A stretch of DNA of 64,000 nt from Collybia mongolica (taxonomy: Eukaryota > Basidiomycota > Agaricomycetes > Agaricales > Clitocybaceae). Within the stretch, counting starts at the first letter, position 1. The number at the start of each line of letters is the position of its first letter. The notes under the pieces were generated by a model, which saw only the letters and a program-made list of their open reading frames with translations, made no database searches and was not told the origin of the DNA. Made by a program: the position numbers and the translations under genes. The stretch is from assembly GCA_013420905.1 (NCBI GenBank), contig JAAXNY010000012.1, forward strand, positions 1 to 64,000, read 5' to 3'. Shown piece after piece: positions 1 to 8,743 of this stretch.

Positions 1-603
1 TGCACTAAGGCCAAGTGCCTAGTAATTCCAACGGACAATACGGTACTAAGTTCCAAGTGAACTAAGTTTCTTTAATTCTGTGGTTCTCCAATCAATTCCA
101 ATCAAGACAGGTTGAAGCAATCTGATCCTTAATTTGGGCACGCAATAGTGTTTTAACAAATGTGATTTGTATACTCTATAGTCGCGCAAAGTGGGGGCAA
201 GATTCCTTGCCTTAGCGCTACTCATCTACAGTCTATTTATAGTGTACAAACTAAATATCATACGGAATTGTAAATTTTACACGGAACCGCGCTCCCGCGC
301 GCCAAGGATCTGTATTCAATGCTGATGCGTCCTTTACAACTTGGCGCACGTGCCATGCGTGCCAATTATGCCGTTTACTGGTTACTTATCAAATATTGAA
401 AGAGCTGGCTAAACTCTTATCAAGTCGCGACCGCGCGCTCCGTTATTTAAAACAGCGCGGCACTGTCATTTACTCCTCCTGATTGTCCCGGTTGCTATTC
501 ACGGGGTCCCGCCGCTTCTGGTAGTTAACACCAAGTACCCCTGACTAGGATCGGGTTGTGCAAGTCCCGAATTTATAATTACTTCTCCTATTAATGATGA
601 TCC
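1..603 (-). repeat. B1 3' LTR, first part (interrupted)
   Basis: This segment is homologous, base for base with about 1-2% mismatches, to positions 350-952 of the complete B-family LTR at 14331-15546. The first 349 bp lie left of the window. The element reads on the minus strand, so this is its 3' LTR. At 603 the LTR is cut by chromovirus A, whose 5-bp target duplication is GATCC (599-603 and 6694-6698). The uninterrupted target can be read at 15289 in the sister LTR. The LTR resumes at 6699. Confidence 0.92.
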
Positions 604-1018
604 TGTAAGGGGAACTCCATTTCCGCCTTACTTCGCCGATCTGCTTACTTCGCGCTCACTCCATTACATTCACTACATCGCACGTTCATTACCTACGCCC
701 ACACGCACCCCCACTCTCTACTTCGTGCGCAGTTCGCCGCCGGACTTCGCACTTGTTCGGACTATCAAGGGCACGGTCACGTGACCTTCGCTAACCCAAC
801 GCGTGTCGTCGTACCGCACCGGGAACGTGTATTTAATGTAGTACTAGGTATATAGCACACCCCCCTGATGGAGGCTCCTCAGAGAATTCTCTTAGGATCC
901 CCTCCACCAGGTGAGTAGTACATATGTCGTACAAGTGAATACATCTCTTAGGATCCCCTCCACCAGCGTCGGCCCGCTCTACTAAGTTCGCGCGCACTCC
1001 GCCGGAGTTGCCCTTACA
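604..1018 (+). repeat. Element A 5' LTR
   Basis: A 415-bp LTR bounded by TGTAAG...CTTACA. It contains a TATA-like stretch at 849-854, a predicted transcript start near 881, and a 23-bp direct repeat (889-910 and 945-966 by my reading) that flanks a GTGAGT splice-donor-like motif at 911. It is identical to the 3' LTR (6279-6693) except for a T/C change in the GTGCGC/CGCGC stretch and one in the GTAGTACA/GTAGCACA stretch. Confidence 0.95.
849..892 (+). promoter_or_regulatory. Element A core promoter and R start
   Basis: TATATA lies at 849-854. About 30 bp downstream is the palindrome AGAGAATTCTCT (881-892). Its first ten bases are complementary to the primer binding site at 1021-1030. In self-priming Tf1/sushi-type elements the mRNA 5' end pairs with the PBS, so 881 is a reasonable transcript start. 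The spacing from TATA fits. The assignment is inferred. Confidence 0.55.
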
Positions 1019-1020
1019 GT

Positions 1021-1030
1021 AGAATTCTCT
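1021..1030 (+). other. Element A primer binding site, self-priming type
   Basis: AGAATTCTCT begins two bases after the 5' LTR. It is not preceded by the TGG typical of a tRNA-complementary PBS. It is the exact reverse complement of AGAGAATTCT at 881-890, the predicted mRNA 5' end. This is the arrangement of self-priming retrotransposons. Confidence 0.6.
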
Positions 1031-1156
1031 CACCAGCAGAGACCGCGACCTCACCGCAGCCATTGCCAATTCCGATCGGCAGAAACTGTCAGCTCCGATA
1101 CAGAATCCGTCAAGACCGCGCGAGAATCGCCCTCTCCACCCTCCTCCGAACTAGAA

Positions 1157-2320
1157 GTGGAACTCCTACTCCGGCCGATGGACGCCGAAACAAGGATGGA
1201 TAACGTCGAACGAGACGTAGGAGATCTCAATAGGAAGGCGGAGGAACAAGCCGAGCAGCTTAAGAAGCTCACCGACAGCATCAACACGCTGATCGCGCTC
1301 CAAACCGCGGCTCCCCCACCCCCGGTCAATACCCCTGCACCCAGCGCCCCTGTAAATAATGTATCAACACCTCCCCCCGCGACCCACGTTAATTCGGGAC
1401 GACCTTCGGCACTCCGGCCATCGCTTCCCGATGACTTCGACGGATCGCGCGAACGAGGGCATGCGTTCATTAACGCATGCGAACTGTATATAAATCTTGT
1501 ACCACACCAGTTCGCGGATGAAGTGACTCAGGTACGGTGGGCGTACACCTTCATGAAGAAAGGCCGAGCGTATCTGTTTGCGGACCGGGCCATGCGATAC
1601 CAGACCGCTACCGGGAACCCGAAGTACGCGACATGGGCCCTATTCCGCGCCGACTTTGCGGTCAACTTCTTTGTGCAGAGCGAAGCGCAGCGGGCGATTA
1701 CGAGGTTGGAAACGAGCAGCTACCACCAAGGATCGCGATCGGTGGACGACTACACGGATGAGTTCAGGGATCTCATCGACAAGTCGGGATACAAGGAGGG
1801 GTTGACGATTGTGGTGAAGTACCGGAAGGGACTGAGCGGGGAGATTCAGTCGCAGATCGCGACGATGGCAGTGGGACGACCAGCGGACGATCAGCCGGAA
1901 CAGTGGTATATAGCGGCGATGAAGTGCGATGAAAACCGCCTCACCAACGAGGCCTTCCTGAGCACTAAACCGGCGGCTCGCGCACCTCCCGCACGCACTA
2001 CCTCGGCGTTTCGCGCACCGCCGCACTTCTCAGCCCCGACGCTGCAACGGATGGCGCCACCACCACCTCCGCCGCCCCCTGCTCTCCCTCCACCAGTTCC
2101 GATGGATGTAGACGCGATGCGGAGGGCTCGAACGAACATCGAGACCTGCCACCGATGTAAGCAGCCGGGCCATTTCCGGAAGGACTGCCCCCTCCGCTAC
2201 GACACGCGGTTCATGTCAATGGACGAGCAGCATGAGTTCGCGCAGCACATCTTCGCGATGATAGACGCACAAGTCGAACCGCCGGCGGAAGAAGAGGGTT
2301 TTGTAGCGGACAGCGAGTGA
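1157..2320 (+). CDS. gag: Element A Gag polyprotein
   Basis: Gag packages the element RNA into cytoplasmic virus-like particles. The open frame of 387 codons begins with GTG at 1157. The first ATG is at 1178 (380 aa) and is the more likely start, although the frame stays open upstream to the LTR. Residues 1-60 are a charged, coiled-coil-like N terminus. A Pro-rich linker follows, then a capsid-like region with AHINACELY/QWYIAAM-type motifs. A zinc knuckle CX2CX4HX4C lies at residues 331-344 (CHRCKQPGHFRKDC). The gene ends in TGA at 2318-2320, one base into pol. A -1 slippery heptamer at 2296-2302 links it to pol. Confidence 0.9.
   Translation: MELLLRPMDAETRMDNVERDVGDLNRKAEEQAEQLKKLTDSINTLIALQTAAPPPPVNTPAPSAPVNNVSTPPPATHVNSGRPSALRPSLPDDFDGSRERGHAFINACELYINLVPHQFADEVTQVRWAYTFMKKGRAYLFADRAMRYQTATGNPKYATWALFRADFAVNFFVQSEAQRAITRLETSSYHQGSRSVDDYTDEFRDLIDKSGYKEGLTIVVKYRKGLSGEIQSQIATMAVGRPADDQPEQWYIAAMKCDENRLTNEAFLSTKPAARAPPARTTSAFRAPPHFSAPTLQRMAPPPPPPPPALPPPVPMDVDAMRRARTNIETCHRCKQPGHFRKDCPLRYDTRFMSMDEQHEFAQHIFAMIDAQVEPPAEEEGFVADSE
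2296..2302 (+). promoter_or_regulatory. -1 frameshift heptamer GGGTTTT (gag/pol)
   Basis: In the gag frame this reads G GGT TTT, a canonical X XXY YYZ site, the same heptamer used by barley yellow dwarf virus. It lies 18 nt before the gag stop. The -1 frame is open from here straight into pol, which has no ATG of its own at its start. Downstream structure was not modelled. Confidence 0.75.
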
Positions 2321-5300
2321 ACAGTACGCCCTCGCTGTCATCTGTAAATAGGTTCGCGTGTTTAGAAGTTGAGAACACAATTGAAATTTCCCAAACACCC
2401 GAAACTACTACAGAAGCCGTACAAGATACCATCCCCGTCCCTAAACCGCCGCGCCAGAGACTCCCCCGATGGGAACGAGCTCTACCCAAGCGATTCGTAG
2501 TCGCCGCCACCCCCAGCACTCGCTCGCTGAAGCTCAAGATTGAACTTCAGACGACTGACACAGGCGAGACATTCGCGACGAACAGCTTGGTAGACTCGGG
2601 AGCAACGGGCCTTTTCATCGATTCTGAATTCGTGCGGAGGAACAGGTTGACCTCGCGCAAGCTAGTTCGCACTATTCCGGTGTTCAACGTCGACGGCACT
2701 CCGAACGAGAACGGGTCTATTTCGGAGATCGTAGACCTCATCCTCCGGTACAACGGTCACTCAGAACGCACCCACTTCGCAGTCACCAGCCTAGGGAAGC
2801 AGGATCTCATACTGGGCTACACTTGGTTGCAGGAGCACAACCCGGAGATCAACTGGCAGACCAACGAGGTGAAGATGAGTCGCTGTCCCGACAAATGTCG
2901 GACCTGCGCGAATGAGGTTAAATCGGAAAAGGCGGAGAAGCGTAAATTGGAGGCCCGCATCAACGCCTGTCGTGCAGGACCCATGCCCGAACCAGAAACA
3001 GAAATTGGAGAGGTTCCCGACTCTGAGCACGAAGGAGATATCGCCCTTGAAGATTGCATCGAAGAGGGCGACCGTATCTTCGTGGTCAACATCGGCGAAC
3101 CAGGACAGTTTCAGAAGGCACCGGAAGAGATTCGGACAACCCAAACCATCTCGCAGCGACTAGCGGAAAAGATCCAAACAGAAGCCCGGAAGAACGCGTC
3201 CCAGCAGATCGCAGACCCCTTTGATCGTAATGCGCAACCCAAGACGTTTTTCGATCTGGCACCGGCGCACGTCCATGAATTTGAGGAGGTGTTCTCCAAG
3301 ACGTCCTTTGACGCTCTCCCAGATCGCCGACCGTGGGACCACGCGATCAAACTCGTCCGCGACGCAGAAGGGAAATCCTGCAAGGTCTACCCGCTCTCAG
3401 TCGCCGAACAAGTGGAGTTGGACAAGTTCCTCGAGGAGAACCTCGCCTCTGGTCGGATCCGCCCCTCCAAATCGCCAATGGCTTCGCCGTTCTTCTTTAT
3501 CAAGAAGAAGGACGGTTCGCTACGCCCGGTACAGGACTACCGCGTTCTCAATTCGCTGACGATCAAGAACAAATACCCACTCCCACTCATCTCCGACCTC
3601 GTCAACAATCTTCGGGGAGCGAAATACTTCTCCAAATTCGACGTTCGCTGGGGATACAACAACGTCCGAATTAAGGAAGGTGATGAGTGGAAGGCCGCAT
3701 TTCGCACAAACCGCGGAATGTTTGAGCCCCTGGTAATGTTCTTTGGTCTCACTAACTCGCCGGCAACGTTCCAAACCATGATGAACGAGATATTCCACGA
3801 TCTCATCATGGAAGGAGTGGTATGTGTCTACATCGATGATATTCTAATCTACACAAAGACACTTGCCGAACACCGCCGAATTACGAGGTTAGTTCTCCAG
3901 CGACTCCGCGAACATAAACTGTACCTGCGACTGGACAAATGCGAATTCGAGAAGACCCGAATCGAGTATCTGGGGCTCATTATCTCGGAGGGGCAGGTGG
4001 AGATGGACCCGGTCAAGGTTGCCGGAGTAGCGGAATGGCCAACACCCACGAACAAGAAGCAAGTGCAGTCCTTCTTGGGCTTCACGAACTTCTATCGGCG
4101 GTTCATTCGCGACTTCTCCCATATTGCGCGGCCATTGTTTGATCTCACCGGTAAAGACGTGCCTTGGAAGTGGGGTGAGTCGGAGCAGGAGGCATTCGAA
4201 GGGTTGAAGGAAGCGGTGTCGTCTAAACCGGTACTGATGTTCGCAGACGACAACCGGCCGTTTAGGGTGGAGGCAGATAGTTCGGATTTCGCGACCGGCG
4301 CAGTACTTTCGCAACTCAGCCCGGAGGACGACAAGTGGCACCCGATCGCGTTTTCGTCAAAGAGCCTCAACGCGGTCGAGCGGAATTACGAGATACACGA
4401 CAAGGAAATGCTCGCCATCATTCGCGCACTCGAAGAATGGCGACACTTCCTTGAAGGCGCGCGACACGACTTCGAGATCTGGACAGACCACAAAAATCTA
4501 GAGTACTTCCGGACGTCCCAGAAGCTAAATCGGAGACAGGCCAGGTGGTCACTGTACCTCTCCCGATTCAACTTCTCGCTGCACCACAAGCCCGGACGAA
4601 GTATGGGTAAGCCAGACGCGCTATCTCGCCGAGCGGACCACAGCGATGGAAACGAGGATAACCGCGATCTAGTCCTCCTCAAACCGGAGTTGTTCACAAT
4701 CCGCGCGCTGGAAGGAATGGTCGTGGAAGGAGAGGAAAGGGACATTCTGCGGGATATTCGGAGAGGCAATCGCGAGGGACATCAGGAGGAAGCGGTGATG
4801 AAGGCAGCGCAGGAGTTGAAGAAGTCCGCAGGAAAATCGGTTCGGAGCGCAGAGTGGAGGGAAGCGCAGGAGTTGCTGTATTTCCGCGATCGCATCTACG
4901 TCCCAAAACACGCTGACCTTCGCAGACGTATAGTTGCGCAACATCACGATTCGCGAATTGCGGGACACGCCGGAAGATGGAAGACGTTGGAACTCGTATC
5001 GCGCAATTACTGGTGGCCTCAAATGTCGCGCTACATCGGCGAATACTGCAAGACATGCGACCTCTGTCTCCGAACGAAGGCTCAGCGTCAACTTCCAAGC
5101 GGCGAACTTAAACCGCTGCCGATTCCGGAAGGTCGCTGGGACGTCGCAAGCGTGGATTTCATCGTGGAACTCCCTGAGTCGCAAGGGCATGATGCGATCA
5201 TGGTAGTGGTGGACACGGTGGGTAAACGCGCGCACTTCATCCCAACCACGACGACAATTACCGCGCTTGGATTGGTGAGGCTTTACCTCCAGCATGTGTG

Positions 5301-6267
5301 GAAGTTGCACGGCTTACCGAAGGCTATGGTCTCCGACCGAGGGGTACAGTTCGTGGCGGAATTCACAAGGGAGTTATATTGCATGCTTGATATTAAACTC
5401 ACAGCGTCTACGGCATACCACCCACAGACAGACGGACAGACCGAGCGAGTGAACCAGGAACTGGAACAGTATCTCCGGTTATTCATCAGCGAGCGACAGG
5501 ACAACTGGGTCGACCTTTTACCGCTCGCCGAATTCCAGTACAATAACCACGTCCACTCCTCGACACAGCACTCGCCGTTCTTCCTGGACACCGGTCGACA
5601 TCCACGCATGGGCTTCGAACCACAGACCGCACCATCCCGGCTGGAAACCGCGAACGAATTCCGCGACCGAATGAAGGACACCCTCGAGGAAGCCCGCGCC
5701 ACATTAGCCAAAGCCAAGGACGAGATGGCGATGTACTACAATCGCCGCCGAAACCCAACACCCGACTACCAGGTTGGAGACCGGATGTATTTGGATTCGC
5801 GCGACATTCGTATCACTCGACCGTCGCAGAAACTGGCTCACCGCTACATCGGGCCCTACCCCATCAAAGCCAAGGTTGGATCGCACGCCTACCGCCTCAA
5901 ACTTCCGCCGGCGCTATCGCGCATCCACCCGGTCTTCCATGTTGTCAAACTCCTACCCGCGCCGCACGACCCAATACCCGGTAGAACGGTCACCGAAGTC
6001 CCTGAACCCACTCTCATAGACGGCGAGGTACATTATGAGGTTCAGGAGATCATGGACAGCCGGATTTACAGGAACAAGCTGCAGTACCTGGTCGCCTGGA
6101 AGGGCTACAGCTACGAACAGAACACCTGGGAACCCGCCGACAAGGTGAATGCGGACGAGTTGGTCGCCGAATTCTACAGACGCAACCCCGGAGCACCGCG
6201 ACTCGTACAACGCGTCCAATTCGCACAGATCCCGTTCCAACGCCGGCGTGAAGACACGCGAACCTAG
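2317..6267 (+). CDS. pol: Element A Pol (PR-RT-RH-IN-chromodomain)
   Basis: A 1316-codon frame in -1 relative to gag, opening at GTG and so probably made only as a Gag-Pol fusion. Domains in order: aspartic protease with DSGA at residues 93-96; reverse transcriptase with YIDD at 505-508; RNase H with the DSSDFATGA and TDHKNLEYF motifs; integrase with an HHCC zinc finger (HHDSRIAGH ... CKTCDLC) and the DDE core (VDFIVELP, SDRGVQF, TAYHPQTDGQTERVNQ); then a C-terminal chromodomain (YLVAWKGYSYEQNTWEPADKV) that in related elements directs integration to methylated histone tails. No stop or frameshift interrupts it. The stop TAG lies 12 bp before the 3' LTR, leaving no room for another gene. Confidence 0.96.
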   Translation: MNSTPSLSSVNRFACLEVENTIEISQTPETTTEAVQDTIPVPKPPRQRLPRWERALPKRFVVAATPSTRSLKLKIELQTTDTGETFATNSLVDSGATGLFIDSEFVRRNRLTSRKLVRTIPVFNVDGTPNENGSISEIVDLILRYNGHSERTHFAVTSLGKQDLILGYTWLQEHNPEINWQTNEVKMSRCPDKCRTCANEVKSEKAEKRKLEARINACRAGPMPEPETEIGEVPDSEHEGDIALEDCIEEGDRIFVVNIGEPGQFQKAPEEIRTTQTISQRLAEKIQTEARKNASQQIADPFDRNAQPKTFFDLAPAHVHEFEEVFSKTSFDALPDRRPWDHAIKLVRDAEGKSCKVYPLSVAEQVELDKFLEENLASGRIRPSKSPMASPFFFIKKKDGSLRPVQDYRVLNSLTIKNKYPLPLISDLVNNLRGAKYFSKFDVRWGYNNVRIKEGDEWKAAFRTNRGMFEPLVMFFGLTNSPATFQTMMNEIFHDLIMEGVVCVYIDDILIYTKTLAEHRRITRLVLQRLREHKLYLRLDKCEFEKTRIEYLGLIISEGQVEMDPVKVAGVAEWPTPTNKKQVQSFLGFTNFYRRFIRDFSHIARPLFDLTGKDVPWKWGESEQEAFEGLKEAVSSKPVLMFADDNRPFRVEADSSDFATGAVLSQLSPEDDKWHPIAFSSKSLNAVERNYEIHDKEMLAIIRALEEWRHFLEGARHDFEIWTDHKNLEYFRTSQKLNRRQARWSLYLSRFNFSLHHKPGRSMGKPDALSRRADHSDGNEDNRDLVLLKPELFTIRALEGMVVEGEERDILRDIRRGNREGHQEEAVMKAAQELKKSAGKSVRSAEWREAQELLYFRDRIYVPKHADLRRRIVAQHHDSRIAGHAGRWKTLELVSRNYWWPQMSRYIGEYCKTCDLCLRTKAQRQLPSGELKPLPIPEGRWDVASVDFIVELPESQGHDAIMVVVDTVGKRAHFIPTTTTITALGLVRLYLQHVWKLHGLPKAMVSDRGVQFVAEFTRELYCMLDIKLTASTAYHPQTDGQTERVNQELEQYLRLFISERQDNWVDLLPLAEFQYNNHVHSSTQHSPFFLDTGRHPRMGFEPQTAPSRLETANEFRDRMKDTLEEARATLAKAKDEMAMYYNRRRNPTPDYQVGDRMYLDSRDIRITRPSQKLAHRYIGPYPIKAKVGSHAYRLKLPPALSRIHPVFHVVKLLPAPHDPIPGRTVTEVPEPTLIDGEVHYEVQEIMDSRIYRNKLQYLVAWKGYSYEQNTWEPADKVNADELVAEFYRRNPGAPRLVQRVQFAQIPFQRRREDTRT

Positions 6268-6278
6268 AAGGGGGGTAA
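6266..6278 (+). other. Element A polypurine tract
   Basis: AGAAGGGGGGTAA immediately precedes the 3' LTR at 6279. A purine run touching the LTR is the expected plus-strand primer. It overlaps the pol stop codon. Confidence 0.75.
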
Positions 6279-6693
6279 TGTAAGGGGAACTCCATTTCCG
6301 CCTTACTTCGCCGATCTGCTTACTTCGCGCTCACTCCATTACATTCACTACATCGCACGTTCATTACCTACGCCCACACGCACCCCCACTCTCTACTTCG
6401 CGCGCAGTTCGCCGCCGGACTTCGCACTTGTTCGGACTATCAAGGGCACGGTCACGTGACCTTCGCTAACCCAACGCGTGTCGTCGTACCGCACCGGGAA
6501 CGTGTATTTAATGTAGTACTAGGTATATAGCACACCCCCCTGATGGAGGCTCCTCAGAGAATTCTCTTAGGATCCCCTCCACCAGGTGAGTAGCACATAT
6601 GTCGTACAAGTGAATACATCTCTTAGGATCCCCTCCACCAGCGTCGGCCCGCTCTACTAAGTTCGCGCGCACTCCGCCGGAGTTGCCCTTACA
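6279..6693 (+). repeat. Element A 3' LTR
   Basis: 415 bp, TGTAAG...CTTACA, two mismatches to 604-1018. It is followed by the second copy of the GATCC target duplication (6694-6698), after which the B1 LTR resumes. Confidence 0.95.
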
Positions 6694-6698
6694 GATCC

Positions 6699-6961
6699 CC
6701 GGACTAATGATATCATACTACAACGGTTACTTATGAACTAAGACACCGAGGTTGTAACCGGGCATGGTGAATAGGACTAATAATAGACCGTACTCATAGT
6801 CCTCTGTACTGATAGTGTATTATCCATTAGACTAGTTCACTCTGATTAGCCGTCTTGGAGCTCAACTCTAATCCTTTATTACCGTTTACTTGGTTATTAG
6901 AAATGATACTAATAGCCTTACTTGTCGACTTTACAAGTGCAAACAATTTCGGGCCCTATCA
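6699..6961 (-). repeat. B1 3' LTR, remaining part
   Basis: This continues the LTR interrupted at 603 and runs to its terminal CCCTATCA at 6961. In minus-strand sense this is the U3 start TGATAGGG. In intact B2 the base pairs next to this edge are a purine tract (GGGGGAGA in sense). In B1 the edge is joined directly to pol sequence. Confidence 0.9.
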
Positions 6962-7133
6962 GCGCGATCTGTCATTCCTTTTGGTCTCTTTTGTGGTCTT
7001 TTTAACCACTCTTTTATTAAAGGTAGGTTTTTATCCTGTTCCTGCACCGTAGGTGTTCGTTTAGACTCGTCATATACTTCCCTTACATTAGGGTCATATT
7101 TAAACTTTTCATCGGGTATGACAGTAGTATTTA
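6962..7133 (-). pseudogene. B1 pol fragment distal to the Tc1 insertion
   Basis: This matches B2 26053-26222, the pol stretch just after RNase H and before the integrase zinc finger. It is separated from the rest of B1 pol by the Tc1-like element. On its other side it abuts the LTR terminus with no purine tract. The integrase and the C-terminal tail are absent from this copy. Confidence 0.85.
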
Positions 7134-7344
7134 CAGTGGCTCAAAAAACTGCCCCAATGTTTGTACATTTTTGAAAGATCAATATGGTATGAAGTGCTGA
7201 CATAAGCAGGGGACCTGGGGTAATTATGTAAGATACTATGACATCGTGGCTTTCCAATGGACCCTGGATCATGTGATTTGGATCAATATCCATTAAGCTA
7301 TAAGCCAAACAAAATGGTTACTTATTGGGGCAGTTTTTTGACCC
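7134..7344 (+). repeat. Tc1 left TIR with inner inverted copy
   Basis: The TIR begins CAGTGGCTCAAAAAACTGCC and ends with the near reverse complement of that motif (ATTGGGGCAGTTTTTTGACCC region, 7324-7344). Each TIR is therefore itself flanked by a ~20-bp inverted repeat, the probable transposase-binding sequence. Confidence 0.9.
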
Positions 7345-7494
7345 TTATCTTATTTTCCATTATTCTGGCATTTATGATCCAATGCAAGAACATTATGGAC
7401 TGTGGGAAGAATAAACAATGTCATGTGACTTTATTTGTATCAATTTGACATGTTGGAATTGGTTCAATCATCTTCTTGACCTCTTACCACCATC

Positions 7495-8514
7495 ATGAAA
7501 GCCATTTCTACTGCTCAGCACAATACTGTTGTTTCTCTCCTCAATGAGGGCTATTCTCAGCGTCAAATCAAGGAGAAAACTGGTCTAGGGAAGGGTACCA
7601 TCAGTAGGATCAGCAAAGATGTGGATGGAAACAAAGAAAACAACCTTGGTGGCCGCCCCTCCAAGCTGTCTGTTCGTGACAAACAGTCAATTATTCGTCA
7701 AATCAAGTCAGGGAAGCTTGATAATGCAGTTCAGGCTACCCAATTCATCAATGGCATCATCCCCAATCCTGTCACACCCCAGACAGTCAGAAATGCACTC
7801 AAGGAAAATCAATTTTATGCTGCTACAAAGAGGAAAGCTCCTCTTCTCAAACGAGCCCATCGCATCCGGCGTCTCCAGTTTGCAAAATATCATGAAAGCT
7901 GGACTGTGGAGGACTGGAAAAGGGTTCTATGGACAGATGAGACCAAAATCAATAGGATTGGGTCAGATGGAAAGGTTTATGTCTGGAAACAAAGGGGAGA
8001 ACCACCATCTGATAGAACAACATCACCTACTGTCAAACATGGAGGAGGAGGAAACCTCATGGTATGGGGTTGTATGGGGTGGAATGGAGTGGGAAAGCTC
8101 ATAGAGGTGCAGGGGAACATGGACAAGGTTCAATACTGTGAAATTTTGGAGAGTGGAGTTCAGGAAAGTTTTGAGAAGTTGGAAATGGTGGATGGCGAGC
8201 GCTACTTTCAGCAAGATAACGACCCCAAACACACATCTGGACTGGCCACACAGTGGTTTGAAGACAACAACATTCAAGTCCTTGGCTGGCCTGCCCAATC
8301 CCCTGACATGAATCCAATAGAACACCTTTGGGAACATCTCAAGCGCCGTCTTAAAGAATATCCGACACCACCCAAAGGAGTACATGAGTTGTGGGATAGA
8401 TTGGCTGAAGAGTGGGGTGAAATTCCACCAGAGGTATGCCAAAACCTGATAGAAAGTATGCCCAGGCGGATACAAGCAGTTATAAAGGCAAAAGGTGGTC
8501 ATACAAAGTATTAG
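7495..8514 (+). CDS. Tc1-like transposase, DD34E
   Basis: A 339-aa cut-and-paste transposase starting at ATG. Residues 1-110 form the bipartite paired-like helix-turn-helix DNA-binding region, with a GRPSKLS linker near residue 53. The RNase H-fold catalytic triad is D148 (WTDET), D241 (QQDND) and E276 (NPIEHLW). There are 34 residues between the last two, the Tc1 signature DD34E. The PKHTS and SPDMNPIEHLW motifs are intact and there is no premature stop. It acts in the nucleus on the flanking 211-bp TIRs. The host TA duplication fits this family. Confidence 0.96.
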   Translation: MKAISTAQHNTVVSLLNEGYSQRQIKEKTGLGKGTISRISKDVDGNKENNLGGRPSKLSVRDKQSIIRQIKSGKLDNAVQATQFINGIIPNPVTPQTVRNALKENQFYAATKRKAPLLKRAHRIRRLQFAKYHESWTVEDWKRVLWTDETKINRIGSDGKVYVWKQRGEPPSDRTTSPTVKHGGGGNLMVWGCMGWNGVGKLIEVQGNMDKVQYCEILESGVQESFEKLEMVDGERYFQQDNDPKHTSGLATQWFEDNNIQVLGWPAQSPDMNPIEHLWEHLKRRLKEYPTPPKGVHELWDRLAEEWGEIPPEVCQNLIESMPRRIQAVIKAKGGHTKY

Positions 8515-8530
8515 ATAGAAAATTAATAGA

Positions 8531-8741
8531 GGGTCAAAAAACTGCCCCAATGAGTAATCATTTTGTTTGGCCTATAGCTTAATGGGTTTTGATCCAAATC
8601 ACATGATCCAGGGTCCATTGGAAAGCCACGATGTCATAGTATCTTACATAATTACCCCAGGTCCCCTGCTTATGTCAGCACTTCATACCATATTGATCTT
8701 TCAAAAATGTACAAACATTGGGGCAGTTTTTTGAGCCACTG
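8531..8741 (+). repeat. Tc1 right TIR
   Basis: Reverse complement of 7134-7344, with about five mismatches confined to the inner 60 bp. It contains the same inner inverted copy of the terminal motif at 8531-8551. Confidence 0.9.
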
Positions 8742-8743
8742 TA

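Larger units (their letters stand above)
604..6693 (+). mobile_element. Chromovirus A, complete young Ty3/gypsy
   Basis: This is a complete LTR retrotransposon of 6,090 bp. Both LTRs are 415 bp, start TGTAAGG and end CCTTACA, and differ at only two positions. The 5-bp target duplication is GATCC. Order: LTR, self-type primer site, gag, pol (protease, RT, RNase H, integrase, chromodomain), purine tract, LTR. gag and pol are both open, so this copy looks recently inserted and possibly autonomous. It sits in the 3' LTR of B1. A C-terminal chromodomain places it in the chromoviruses. Composition is CpG-rich, unlike the decayed chromovirus E at 48196-54836. Confidence 0.95.
7134..8741 (+). mobile_element. 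Tc1/mariner-superfamily element, intact
   Basis: A 1,608-bp DNA transposon flanked by TA on both sides (7132-7133 and 8742-8743). The undisrupted target is seen in B2 near 26221. It has 211-bp terminal inverted repeats (7134-7344 and 8531-8741). The outer ~150 bp are identical and a handful of mismatches lie in the inner part. A full-length transposase ORF lies between them. The intact ORF and near-perfect ends suggest recent activity. It interrupts B1 pol. Confidence 0.96.
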
